9,800 nucleotides of DNA from Elusimicrobiota bacterium (GCA_003500765.1 DNQL01000034.1:1-9800), one strand, 5' to 3'. Counted from the first letter of the stretch, positions 1 to 5,062 are shown. Notes: a model not told the origin generated them from the sequence alone. Translations and numbers: made by a program.

Positions 1-1
1 C

Positions 2-319
2 CAACACGAAATTTCCATTAACTCTGATTTTAGGCAGTGGCTAGGGGATTCGGATAATGTCGAAAGTCTAAAGAAAATCAAAGGGATTAAGGATAAAACC
101 GCCAATTACTTTAAAATCCTGGTCGGTATTCAGACGAATGCCATAGACAGGCATTTGTTGAGTTTTCTATCTCAAGCGGGGATTGGTGTTAGCAACTATG
201 AAGAGGCGAGTGATGTTATTAACGCCGCAGCAGACATACTAGGAGTGCCTCGAGCTCATTTTGACCACAGTATCTGGCATTATCAGGCAGGCAAATCTAC
301 TAAATCTTGCAAGTCATAG
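2..319 (+). CDS. C-terminal part of a helix-hairpin-helix DNA glycosylase-like protein (5' end outside window)
   Basis: An open frame runs from the window edge to TAG at 317-319, giving 105 residues of a protein whose start lies upstream. Residues 24-42 read as a helix-hairpin-helix (KKIKGIKDKTANYF), followed by AIDRH at 47-51. This is the order seen in HhH-GPD base-excision glycosylases such as endonuclease III, where the hairpin Lys and the Asp of the VDTH motif are catalytic; K32 and D49 of this fragment fall in those places. The iron-sulfur cysteine cluster of endonuclease III is absent, with a single Cys near the C-terminus. A role in recognising or cutting damaged DNA is inferred from family resemblance. 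The gene is AT-richer than the rest of the window, suggesting horizontal origin. It could also be a non-catalytic HhH protein. Confidence 0.6.
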   Translation, partial: QHEISINSDFRQWLGDSDNVESLKKIKGIKDKTANYFKILVGIQTNAIDRHLLSFLSQAGIGVSNYEEASDVINAAADILGVPRAHFDHSIWHYQAGKSTKSCKS

Positions 320-341
320 GGTTTATGAAAGGATAGCCGAT

Positions 342-422
342 ATGAAAAAGGATTTTCCGCTCAAGAAGGTCTACACGTTGCTGGAGTCGGGGCCGGAGAA
401 GGGGTCAGGTCTTTACTTTTGA
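342..422 (+). pseudogene. N-terminal remnant of a flavin reductase family gene
   Basis: A 26-codon frame starts at ATG 342 with a usable ribosome site (AAAGGA, about 328-333) 22 bases after the upstream gene. Its first 18 residues (MKKDFPLKKVYTLLESGP) match, from memory, the conserved N-terminus of the flavin reductase-like FMN-binding family, whose full proteins are near 190 residues. After codon 18 the similarity stops and the frame ends at TGA 420-422 inside a GGGGTCAGGTC...GACC inverted repeat. I infer a gene cut down by insertion or deletion, leaving a start and ribosome site but no functional enzyme. The first 36 bases recur almost exactly at 1901. A functional micropeptide cannot be excluded. 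Confidence 0.55.
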
Positions 423-425
423 CCT
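401..425 (+). repeat. GGGGTCAGGTC...GACCT inverted repeat, possible mobile-element scar
   Basis: AGGTC at 407-411 is mirrored by GACCT at 421-425 around a T-rich loop, and GGTCA at 403-407 by TGACC at 420-424. The motif resembles short sequences I associate with IS200/REP-type transposase elements in many bacteria; no transposase gene is present here. It sits exactly where the flavin reductase similarity is lost, which supports reading it as an insertion or excision scar. Confidence 0.35.
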
Positions 426-459
426 TAGAGCGGCGAGGAGAAGCAAGAGAGTTTTTTTG

Positions 460-465
460 TAGGAT
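460..465 (+). promoter_or_regulatory. Possible -10 box TAGGAT after a T7 tract
   Basis: TTTTTTTG followed by TAGGAT copies the arrangement of the TTTTG-TAGAAT boxes at 1876, 4743, 5354 and 9422. Transcription would start near 472 and read into the membrane protein gene at 515. A purine-rich GGGGGATAAG (475-484) follows but is too far from ATG 515 to serve it. An alternative -10, TTTAAT at 501-506, would give a 2-base leader. Confidence 0.35.
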
Positions 466-514
466 GTCCGTGTGGGGGATAAGTCAAAATTTAGCCTGGC
501 TTTAATGCCGTAAT

Positions 515-874
515 ATGGAAAACGTGGATAACCTTTCCAAAGACAAGAAAAACCCAGGACATTTTGAGCGGGAGAACACGCTCAATCTCGTCTGGGTTTT
601 GGGGCTGCCGCTCATGCTGTTGCCGGTGGCTGTAATCATGCCGAACGTGCTGCGGCATCCTGCCGGATCAGGGTTAATCTCGGTAGTTCTGTGTGTCATA
701 GGCTTTGCGCTGTTTTCCTTGGCTAAGTTCTCTCAGTTCAGGCAGGGACGCTATTTTACTTTCGGTAGTGCCGGAATGTCGCCGCGGGACCGTATCTTGT
801 ACCGTTGCGGCTATGCGCTCATGGCGTTTGCCGCGGTAATCGCTTTATGCCTGCTTTTTGCCGCCAAAGTGTAG
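515..874 (+). CDS. Small three-helix membrane protein, function unknown
   Basis: A 119-residue protein with a charged N-terminus (residues 1-22, many Lys, Glu and Asn) and three hydrophobic stretches at about 24-44, 51-71 and 99-117. A basic/aromatic loop (FRQGRYFTFGSAGMSPRD, about 75-92) joins helices 2 and 3. This predicts an inner-membrane protein; I do not recognise the family. The start at ATG 515 is chosen because it precedes the whole hydrophilic head and no other ATG does. There is no good Shine-Dalgarno sequence, but TTTAAT at 501-506 would put a transcript start about 2 bases upstream, as at other genes in this window. It is monocistronic: a strong terminator follows 33 bases after the stop. 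Confidence 0.7.
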   Translation: MENVDNLSKDKKNPGHFERENTLNLVWVLGLPLMLLPVAVIMPNVLRHPAGSGLISVVLCVIGFALFSLAKFSQFRQGRYFTFGSAGMSPRDRILYRCGYALMAFAAVIALCLLFAAKV

Positions 875-876
875 CC

Positions 877-940
877 GGGGACGTTGTTTAGTCTTTTAGT
901 TTTCGGCCGCCGGGGAGAACCCCCGGCGGTTTTCTTTTTG
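877..940 (+). repeat. Intergenic repeat copy A: T-rich leader plus terminator hairpin
   Basis: Starting two bases after a TAG stop codon, the stretch GGGGACGTTGTTTAGT...TTTAGTT leads into the GC-rich terminator hairpin. A second copy with only a few differences lies at 9117-9184, also two bases after a TAG stop. The similarity covers both the T-rich leader and the hairpin, so this is more than two terminators that look alike. Confidence 0.6.
907..939 (+). terminator. Rho-independent terminator after the membrane protein gene
   Basis: CCGCCGGGG at 907-915 pairs perfectly with CCCCGGCGG at 921-929 around the 5-base loop AGAAC, followed by TTTTCTTTTT (930-939). It ends the 515-874 transcript and separates it from the toxin-antitoxin promoter at 1000. 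It belongs to the shared stem family also seen at 1843, 3380 and 9148. Confidence 0.9.
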
Positions 941-999
941 GTGGGCGACACTACGCTGTCGCACCCATCCTCTACGCTATAACAGGCGTGGGCGGGGCG

Positions 1000-1028
1000 T
1001 TGACTATACAACAATTTTGATGTAAACT
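1000..1028 (+). promoter_or_regulatory. Promoter of the toxin-antitoxin operon
   Basis: TTGACT (1000-1005, 5 of 6 to the -35 consensus) lies 17 bases before TAAACT (1023-1028, 4 of 6 to the -10 consensus), the latter preceded by TG. Transcription should begin near 1035. One operator palindrome fills the spacer and a second covers the predicted start, the usual layout for autorepression by an antitoxin. Confidence 0.7.
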
Positions 1029-1050
1029 GTAATGACAACAAAATTGTTGT
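1008..1050. promoter_or_regulatory. Two palindromic operators flanking the -10 box
   Basis: Operator 1 at 1008-1023 reads ACAACAA-TT-TTGATGT (one mismatch between arms). Operator 2 at 1035-1050 reads ACAACAA-AA-TTGTTGT (perfect 7-base arms). Their starts are 27 bases apart, about two and a half helical turns. In addition 1008-1019 and 1039-1050 form a perfect 12-base inverted repeat with each other. The likely ligand is the XRE antitoxin encoded at 1428, alone or with the toxin; this is inferred from position and from the habits of type II systems. Confidence 0.7.
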
Positions 1051-1081
1051 AAATTGCGCGGTGCCCCGGGGAGCCGCCGCG

Positions 1082-1411
1082 ATGTTCAAGGTGATCTATT
1101 ACGTCTCGCCCCGGGGGGAGAATTTCGTCCGGGATTTTATCCTGTCCCTGCCGGAAAAGGTAGGGCGCAAGGTCGCGGAGCACATAAAGTATCTCTCCCT
1201 GACCGGCCCGCTGGCAAAGCCGCGCTACGCCTGCTACCTGGGGGACAAGATATTCGAGCTGCGCGTCTCATTCGCGCATTATGAGCCGCGGATCCTCTAC
1301 TTCTTCCACGCGCGCGGTATAGTCCTGACGCACGGGTTCCTGAAAAAGACCCGCGCCGTGCCTCCGGAGGAGATAGAGCGGGCTAAACGGATAAAAGACG
1401 GGTTTCAATAG
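1082..1411 (+). CDS. RelE/HigB-type toxin (Gp49-like family) of a type II toxin-antitoxin system
   Basis: A 109-residue basic protein with the order typical of the HigB/Gp49-like branch of the RelE superfamily: an N-terminal beta strand (MFKVIYYVSP), helices at about 13-40, then DKIFELRVSF (55-64), YEPRILYFF (67-75), IVLTHGFLKKTRAVPPEEIERA (80-101) and a basic C-terminal helix. In this family ELR, RILYFF and HGF.KKT are the conserved core, and members cut mRNA on the ribosome. R61, R70 and H84 are plausible active-site residues by position. Start ATG 1082 is preferred over GTG 1061 because GGGGAG (1068-1073) lies 8 bases before it and the family starts at this beta strand. It is first in a two-gene operon with its antitoxin 16 bases downstream, the HigBA order. 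Confidence 0.88.
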   Translation: MFKVIYYVSPRGENFVRDFILSLPEKVGRKVAEHIKYLSLTGPLAKPRYACYLGDKIFELRVSFAHYEPRILYFFHARGIVLTHGFLKKTRAVPPEEIERAKRIKDGFQ

Positions 1412-1427
1412 GGCGGAGAACACATCT

Positions 1428-1712
1428 ATGAAGAAAAAAGATTATACCCACGAGGACTTCGAGAAGGAATTCCTCAAGACCCCGGCGATGCGGCGGGCAT
1501 ACGAGCGCGGCGTGGCCGGGCTGCTCATCGCCCACAAGATAGCCGACCTGCGCGAGCGCCATCACATGACCCAGGCCGAACTGGCGCGCCGCCTGCACAC
1601 CCGGCAGCAGGTGGTGTCCCGGCTGGAGCAGGATAAGTACCGCCCTTCGCTGACCACCCTTGAGAAGATTGCCCGCGTTTTCGGCAAGCGCCTGGAGATC
1701 AACTTCGTCTGA
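1428..1712 (+). CDS. XRE-family helix-turn-helix antitoxin
   Basis: A 94-residue protein with an N-terminal helical arm (MKKKDYTHEDFEKEFLKTP) that probably contacts the toxin, and a Cro/C1-type helix-turn-helix at about 36-90. The signature positions are clear: MTQAELARRL (47-56) as helix 2, TRQQVVSRLE (58-67) as the recognition helix, then PSLTTLEKIARVFGKRLEI. In HigA-like antitoxins this domain binds the operon's own operators; the pair of ACAACAA palindromes at 1008-1050 is the obvious target. GGAG at 1415-1418 provides the ribosome site and the gene begins 16 bases after the toxin stop, so the two are surely co-transcribed. Nothing in it looks damaged, so the module is likely active. Confidence 0.9.
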   Translation: MKKKDYTHEDFEKEFLKTPAMRRAYERGVAGLLIAHKIADLRERHHMTQAELARRLHTRQQVVSRLEQDKYRPSLTTLEKIARVFGKRLEINFV

Positions 1713-1842
1713 TGGGGTGGCGAAATAACAAAGCCCCGCCCGCTATTTACGAGGAACCCTGCGGAACCCCACGGACGAGGACTTACTTGTTAAAAATAGT
1801 GTAGCAGACGGCCCTGGCCCGGTCAATGAGGCGTCGGGAAAG

Positions 1843-1875
1843 CCGCCGGGGAGAAACCCCGGCGGTTTTGTTTTG
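1843..1875 (+). terminator. Terminator of the toxin-antitoxin operon, running into a promoter
   Basis: CCGCCGGGG (1843-1851) pairs with CCCCGGCGG (1857-1865) around AGAAA, followed by TTTTGTTTTG (1866-1875). The next base begins the TAGAAT -10 box of the following operon, so the T-run serves as terminator tail and promoter upstream element together. The 130 bases between the antitoxin stop and this hairpin hold no gene; a small direct repeat (GGAACCC twice, about 1752-1770) is the only structure seen. Confidence 0.88.
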
Positions 1876-1881
1876 TAGAAT
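1876..1881 (+). promoter_or_regulatory. TAGAAT -10 box abutting a terminator
   Basis: TAGAAT directly follows TTTTG. The place where a -35 box would sit (about 1853-1858) is the loop and 3' arm of the terminator hairpin and has no TTGACA likeness. A start near 1888 gives a 13-base leader containing the ribosome site GGGGGAG (1891-1897) for ATG 1901. The same arrangement, including the downstream AAGCG, recurs at 4743. Confidence 0.65.
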
Positions 1882-1900
1882 AAGCGCGTAGGGGGAGCAT

Positions 1901-2011
1901 ATGAAAAAGGATTTTCCGCTCAAGAAGGTCTATACGCCTCATCACCGCGGCGGCCCCGACTTATTCGTCGACGGCAAGTCCATCGTTCTCAATAATAAGA
2001 GGTCAAAATGA
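1901..2011 (+). CDS. 36-residue leader ORF with flavin-reductase-like start, overlapping the TPR gene
   Basis: ATG 1901 has an excellent ribosome site (GGGGGAG, 1891-1897) and its own promoter. The first 12 codons are the same as those of the remnant at 342 apart from one silent base (35 of 36 identical); after MKKDFPLKKVYT the two diverge completely. The remaining 24 residues (PHHRGGPDLFVDGKSIVL...) are unfamiliar to me. Its stop TGA overlaps the next ATG as ATGA at 2008-2011, so ribosomes finishing this ORF are well placed to start the TPR gene. It is either a truncated gene recruited as a translation leader or a genuine small protein. Translation looks probable; function is unknown. Confidence 0.6.
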   Translation: MKKDFPLKKVYTPHHRGGPDLFVDGKSIVLNNKRSK

Positions 2012-3315
2012 AAAAGATGCTAAAGATCGGCGCGCTCATAGTCGGCGGTGCTGTTCTTCTTTTCGTCGCGTATATGTTCCTTCTCAAATACTACGGCGGG
2101 AAGTGCAACAAGGGCTCCGGAGAAGCGGCGATCTCCTCGTGCAATAAGCTGATGGCCCTCATGAGCCCTGTCGGATATTTCGACTTCATGCGTCCTCTCA
2201 CCCTTCACAGGAAAGCGAATCTTTGCGGTGAAGCGGGGCTCAAAGAGGAAGCGGTGAAGACATTGGAGGAGATGCTCCGTTTTGCCGAGAAAGACAAACT
2301 CGGTCTCAAGACCCAGGAAATGAAACAGGGACTGCTGCTGGATACCTATGAAAGGCTGGTTATCGGTTACGCGGACCTGGGCCGGAGCGAGGATGCCTCG
2401 GGGTATGCGGAGAAAGCCGTCCAGATAGGGCCGAAGAATCCTGCCGCTTATCTCTCCCTGGCGGGGCTCCTGGCGCGGGAATACGCGGAAAAAAGCGGGG
2501 ATCCGCGCAAATGCGAAAATCTCTCCCGCTTTACCGCGGTGGCCCGGGGGCTGATCTCCCGGGACGATAAGTTAAAGTCTTCCCCGGCCACCGGCATCCT
2601 GCTCAATTATTTTTCGGCCTGCGGGAATTTCTGTAAAGGCGATATACTGAACGGTTATTATTACCTGAACCTTCTCAAGGCGGGGCTTTCCGACGCCCGG
2701 ACCGGCTCCGAGGAGACGAAGGCAATGATCATCACCGCCGAATCGATGATGAGCGGAAAAACGGAAGAAGCGCAGGGGTTCGTGGTAAGGCAGAAGGATG
2801 TATCGGTCCCGGCGGAGGCTTTGAGTTCTTACCGCCTGGGCATGTCTCGGTTCAGGGGCAAGCGCTACGCGTCGGCCATCGGCTATTTCGATAAGAGCCT
2901 GGCCTTAGCTCCTCATTTTACCGAGGCGATATCCAATAAATGCATGAGCCTGCAGTATCTGAAGAAGTACGCGGAAGCGGAGAAATGCTTCGATGACGGT
3001 CTTGCGAAGGGCCCGGATTCGGCGGTCCTGTGGAACAATAAGGGCACGCTGATGTTTTCCCTTAACAGGCCTGCCGAATCGGAAACCTGCTTCAATAATG
3101 CGGTCGCCAGCGATAAAAACTTCGCTGACGCCTGGGGTAATGCCGGGGCGTTGAAGCTGCACCAAAAGGATTACGATAAGGCTTTGCCCCTTTTTGACGA
3201 GGCCGTGCGGTTGGCTCCTGCGAATAAGGGATATATTCTTGGCCGGTGCAAGGCGCTGGACGGGGCCGGCCTGACAGCGGAAGCCGCCCGATGTTATAAG
3301 GCCGCAAAGAGATAG
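2008..3315 (+). CDS. Membrane-anchored TPR-repeat protein
   Basis: A 435-residue protein with one N-terminal hydrophobic segment (about 5-27: LKIGALIVGGAVLLFVAYMFLL) after a short Lys-rich start, predicting a single-pass anchor with the rest outside the cytoplasm. Tetratricopeptide-like helical repeats follow: one or two at about 113-150, then a run at 271-302, 305-336, 339-370, 373-404 and 407-433, with the usual A.....Y..A/LF..A.....P spacing. Such repeats are protein-binding scaffolds; the partner is unknown. Eleven cysteines, including a CGNFC pair at 205-209 and C33/C45 beside the anchor, are unusual for a cytoplasmic fold and could form disulfides in the periplasm. It is translated by coupling to the preceding short ORF (ATGA overlap) and ends before a bidirectional terminator. 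Confidence 0.85.
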   Translation: MKKMLKIGALIVGGAVLLFVAYMFLLKYYGGKCNKGSGEAAISSCNKLMALMSPVGYFDFMRPLTLHRKANLCGEAGLKEEAVKTLEEMLRFAEKDKLGLKTQEMKQGLLLDTYERLVIGYADLGRSEDASGYAEKAVQIGPKNPAAYLSLAGLLAREYAEKSGDPRKCENLSRFTAVARGLISRDDKLKSSPATGILLNYFSACGNFCKGDILNGYYYLNLLKAGLSDARTGSEETKAMIITAESMMSGKTEEAQGFVVRQKDVSVPAEALSSYRLGMSRFRGKRYASAIGYFDKSLALAPHFTEAISNKCMSLQYLKKYAEAEKCFDDGLAKGPDSAVLWNNKGTLMFSLNRPAESETCFNNAVASDKNFADAWGNAGALKLHQKDYDKALPLFDEAVRLAPANKGYILGRCKALDGAGLTAEAARCYKAAKR

Positions 3316-3379
3316 GAGCCGCGGCGGTCCCGGATTCTTCATCGCCGGCAGGACCGTTCAGCTCCGCGCTAAAAAATAG

Positions 3380-3413
3380 CCGCCGGGGAGAAGAGCCCCG
3401 GCGGTCTTGTTTT
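3380..3413 (+). terminator. Bidirectional terminator between convergent genes
   Basis: CCGCCGGGG (3380-3388) pairs with CCCCGGCGG (3396-3404) around a 7-base loop. On the plus strand TCTTGTTTT follows; on the minus strand the mirror side reads CTATTTTTTAG. It therefore can end both the TPR transcript (stop 3315) and the converging B12 operon (stop 3431). Confidence 0.88.
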
Positions 3414-3430
3414 AAAGTCGCTGAGGGAGT

Positions 3431-3892
3431 TTATTGCAGCTGTCCTTTCAGCTCGGCCTTCTGACGCTCGGCCAGCGCGGAGAAGGCCGGGATGTTCACC
3501 TGCATCCAGTCGTAGAGGGGCAGGACGGCCCGCAGCGTGTTATCGCTGAGATTCTCCCGGAGCACGGCGTGCCACTGGTTAAGCTGCGCGGCCCAGTAGC
3601 TGTCGTGGAAGCCGTGGGAGCGGTAGGCTCTGAAGACCCATAGTACCGTGTCCGTCATCGTTTCCGCGTCGAAGTTGCGCAGCATCGATTCGATGAAGCG
3701 GGCGTGATTGGCGTGATTGTCCTTCATCATCTCGGAATTGTTCTTGCCGATGAGGCTTTCCAGGTCGGGCCTGGCCAGCAGCCTCTCGGTAACGGCTCCG
3801 GCCATCTTGGCGGCTTTCCGGCCGTATTCCTCCGCGGCTTCCGGGGGTATCCTTATGTCCTTAAGGGCGAGGACCAGCGTATTCCTGTCCAT
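3431..3892 (-). CDS. All-helical partner protein of the cobalamin sensor, function unknown
   Basis: A 153-residue soluble protein, apparently all alpha-helical, with no signal peptide and no cysteines. The best-marked region is about 60-135: HANHARF, TVLWVFRAYRSHGFHDSYWAAQLNQW and VLPLYDWMQVN, rich in Trp (85, 100, 107, 129) and His (60, 63, 93, 96, 108). That pattern could suit a cofactor or ligand pocket, but I do not recognise a named family. Start ATG 3892 is set by a textbook ribosome site (AAAGGAGG on the minus strand, 3898-3905) inside the end of the upstream gene; the two genes overlap by 32 bases. Tight coupling implies a joint role with the cobalamin-binding protein, perhaps as its signalling target or regulator. 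Confidence 0.8.
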   Translation of the reverse strand: MDRNTLVLALKDIRIPPEAAEEYGRKAAKMAGAVTERLLARPDLESLIGKNNSEMMKDNHANHARFIESMLRNFDAETMTDTVLWVFRAYRSHGFHDSYWAAQLNQWHAVLRENLSDNTLRAVLPLYDWMQVNIPAFSALAERQKAELKGQLQ

Positions 3893-4682
3893 CCGTTCCT
3901 CCTTTGATCGCCTTGAGTAATTCCTCGAAACCGGTCAGCGGCAGGAATCCCAGCTCCGGCGGCGGCAGGTAACCGGCTTTTATGGGGCCGCCGCCAACAT
4001 AGACTTTCGGGGCGGGCGCGGGATAGGCGTCCAGCGCTTTCTTTATATTGGTCAGTTCCATGGACTGGAAGGATATGGCGATGGAGAACCCGATGAACCC
4101 GGGCTTGAGTTTGGCGGCGGTCGCCGCCAGCTCCGCTGCCGGGACCCCGGGCGCTATGACATAGGAGGGGACCTTGTTGATGGCCAGGTAGTATTCGAGC
4201 ATCCTGATCCCTACCGAATGGTAATTGCCGTTGACGCAGGCCAGGATGATGTCCGGCCTGGCGGACTGGCGGTAGTCTTCGGCGTGAGGCGACTTGGCCG
4301 AGAGCAGTTCCAGTGTCTGGCCCACGATGTCGGTATAGGCGTGCTCCTGGCCGACGTCGATGAGCCCTGTCTCCCACATCAGGCCGATATTCTGAAGCGT
4401 CGGCTGCAGGACGCCGAAGACGAGAGAGGTGTCGTCTATTCCCAGGTCGGCGGCCCTGGCGGTCAGCTCCCGGGCTTTTATGAACTCCCTGCGCAGTACC
4501 GCCTGGAAGATGTCCTTGAAAAAAAGCTTGATCCCTTTATTCTTGTCGATCAGCTTATCGTTTTCGTCCATGTCGCCCGCTTTGATCGCGCAGTCCGGGC
4601 ATACGCCGTGGGAAACGTGATAGACGTTAAGCGGGGGGACTTCCCCCAGGAATTTCTGACACCAGGCGCACCAGCGGAGCAT
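3861..4682 (-). CDS. Cobalamin (B12)-binding sensor-like protein with N-terminal Cys/His motif, CarH-like
   Basis: A 273-residue protein. Residues 5-31 carry C5xxC8 and H25xxC28xxC31, a zinc-finger-like motif. About 50-130 is a helical B12 cap domain containing W103-x9-E113-H114, the Wx9EH signature of CarH/LitR light sensors. About 142-262 is a Rossmann B12-binding domain: N153-x-H155-x-x-G158 (canonical D/ExHxxG, with His as lower axial ligand), S200, and GGG at 230-232. The MerR DNA-binding domain of CarH is missing, and Glu104 stands where CarH has the second histidine ligand. It should bind a corrinoid; sensing light or B12 status is inferred. No methyltransferase gene is adjacent. It heads a two-gene operon, with a promoter so close that the mRNA is nearly leaderless. 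It could instead be a corrinoid carrier protein. Confidence 0.82.
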   Translation of the reverse strand: MLRWCAWCQKFLGEVPPLNVYHVSHGVCPDCAIKAGDMDENDKLIDKNKGIKLFFKDIFQAVLRREFIKARELTARAADLGIDDTSLVFGVLQPTLQNIGLMWETGLIDVGQEHAYTDIVGQTLELLSAKSPHAEDYRQSARPDIILACVNGNYHSVGIRMLEYYLAINKVPSYVIAPGVPAAELAATAAKLKPGFIGFSIAISFQSMELTNIKKALDAYPAPAPKVYVGGGPIKAGYLPPPELGFLPLTGFEELLKAIKGGTDGQEYAGPRP

Positions 4683-4690
4683 ATAGAGCG

Positions 4691-4719
4691 AGTGTACATA
4701 ATCATCGCCTGGATGTCAT
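4691..4719 (-). promoter_or_regulatory. Promoter of the B12-sensor operon (near-leaderless)
   Basis: On the minus strand ATGACA (4714-4719, 5 of 6 to -35) lies 17 bases before TACACT (4691-4696, 4 of 6 to -10, preceded by TG). The predicted start is at about 4684, two bases before ATG 4682. The sequence before the ATG has no Shine-Dalgarno likeness, consistent with leaderless translation. Confidence 0.6.
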
Positions 4720-4742
4720 CACGGGCCGGCGGTCTTGTTTTG

Positions 4743-4748
4743 TAGAAT
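4743..4748 (+). promoter_or_regulatory. TAGAAT -10 box after a half terminator
   Basis: CCGGCGGTCTTGTTTTG (4726-4742) followed by TAGAATAAGCG matches the terminator 3' arm, T-run, -10 and first transcribed bases at 1859-1886, but no 5' arm is present, so no hairpin can form. No -35 box is visible. Transcription should begin near 4755 with the ribosome site GGGGGAT at 4759-4765. Confidence 0.6.
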
Positions 4749-4771
4749 AAGCGAATGCGGGGGATAATATT

Positions 4772-5062
4772 GTGCGCGCCAAGGAAAAGATGGTCATAGT
4801 CAACGACCTGATGCAGAAGGACTACAGGTACACGCTCTCGGCCGGGACCGGCAGGGATTTCGATCCGCGTTTCAAGCCCGAGCTGACCCCTGCGCAGATG
4901 CTGCGGCTGGGCGCGGAGGATGAGAGGCAGATAAAGCGCTGGCTGGCCGCGCGCCGGCACCTGGCGCAGCTGCGCAAGAATTGCCGACCCGGCCAGCGGG
5001 CCTGCCGCCTGCGCCAGAAGCAGGCGCTGCTGCATTGGGCTTACGATACCAGGAAATATTGA
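4772..5062 (+). CDS. Conserved hypothetical protein, apparently internally shortened
   Basis: A 96-residue protein beginning at GTG 4772, chosen for the ribosome site GGGGGAT at 4759-4765; ATG 4790 is a less likely alternative. Residues 7-47 (MVIVNDLMQKDYRY...GRDFDPRFKPELTPAQMLRLG) and 50-94 (DERQIKRWLAARRH...RQKQALLHWAYD) each look familiar as the two ends of a longer hypothetical protein family, as I remember it, in which a middle block of some tens of residues follows the ELTP..ML.LG motif. Here the two ends are joined in frame. I infer an internal deletion or a natural short variant. Function of the family is unknown to me. The second half is strongly basic (many Arg and Lys), suggesting nucleic-acid contact, but this is only composition. 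Confidence 0.7.
   Translation: MRAKEKMVIVNDLMQKDYRYTLSAGTGRDFDPRFKPELTPAQMLRLGAEDERQIKRWLAARRHLAQLRKNCRPGQRACRLRQKQALLHWAYDTRKY

Noticed and set aside
943..968. Hairpin GCGACA...TGTCGC after the first terminator
   Set aside because: A six-base-pair stem without T-run or partner gene; no function can be supported and it may be chance.
1061..1081. GTG start for the toxin, adding seven residues
   Set aside because: The GTG lies upstream of the GGGGAG ribosome site, which is placed correctly for ATG 1082, and the family begins at the first beta strand.
3853..4377. Alternative minus-strand frame and a plus-strand frame (4218-4745) over the B12 gene
   Set aside because: Composition is Arg/Gly/Pro-heavy and no motif is seen, whereas the chosen frame has all cobalamin-binding signatures.
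3861..4682. Annotation of the B12 protein as a CarH transcription factor
   Set aside because: There is no MerR helix-turn-helix; the N-terminus has a Cys/His motif of about 30 residues, too small and of the wrong pattern for a MerR domain.
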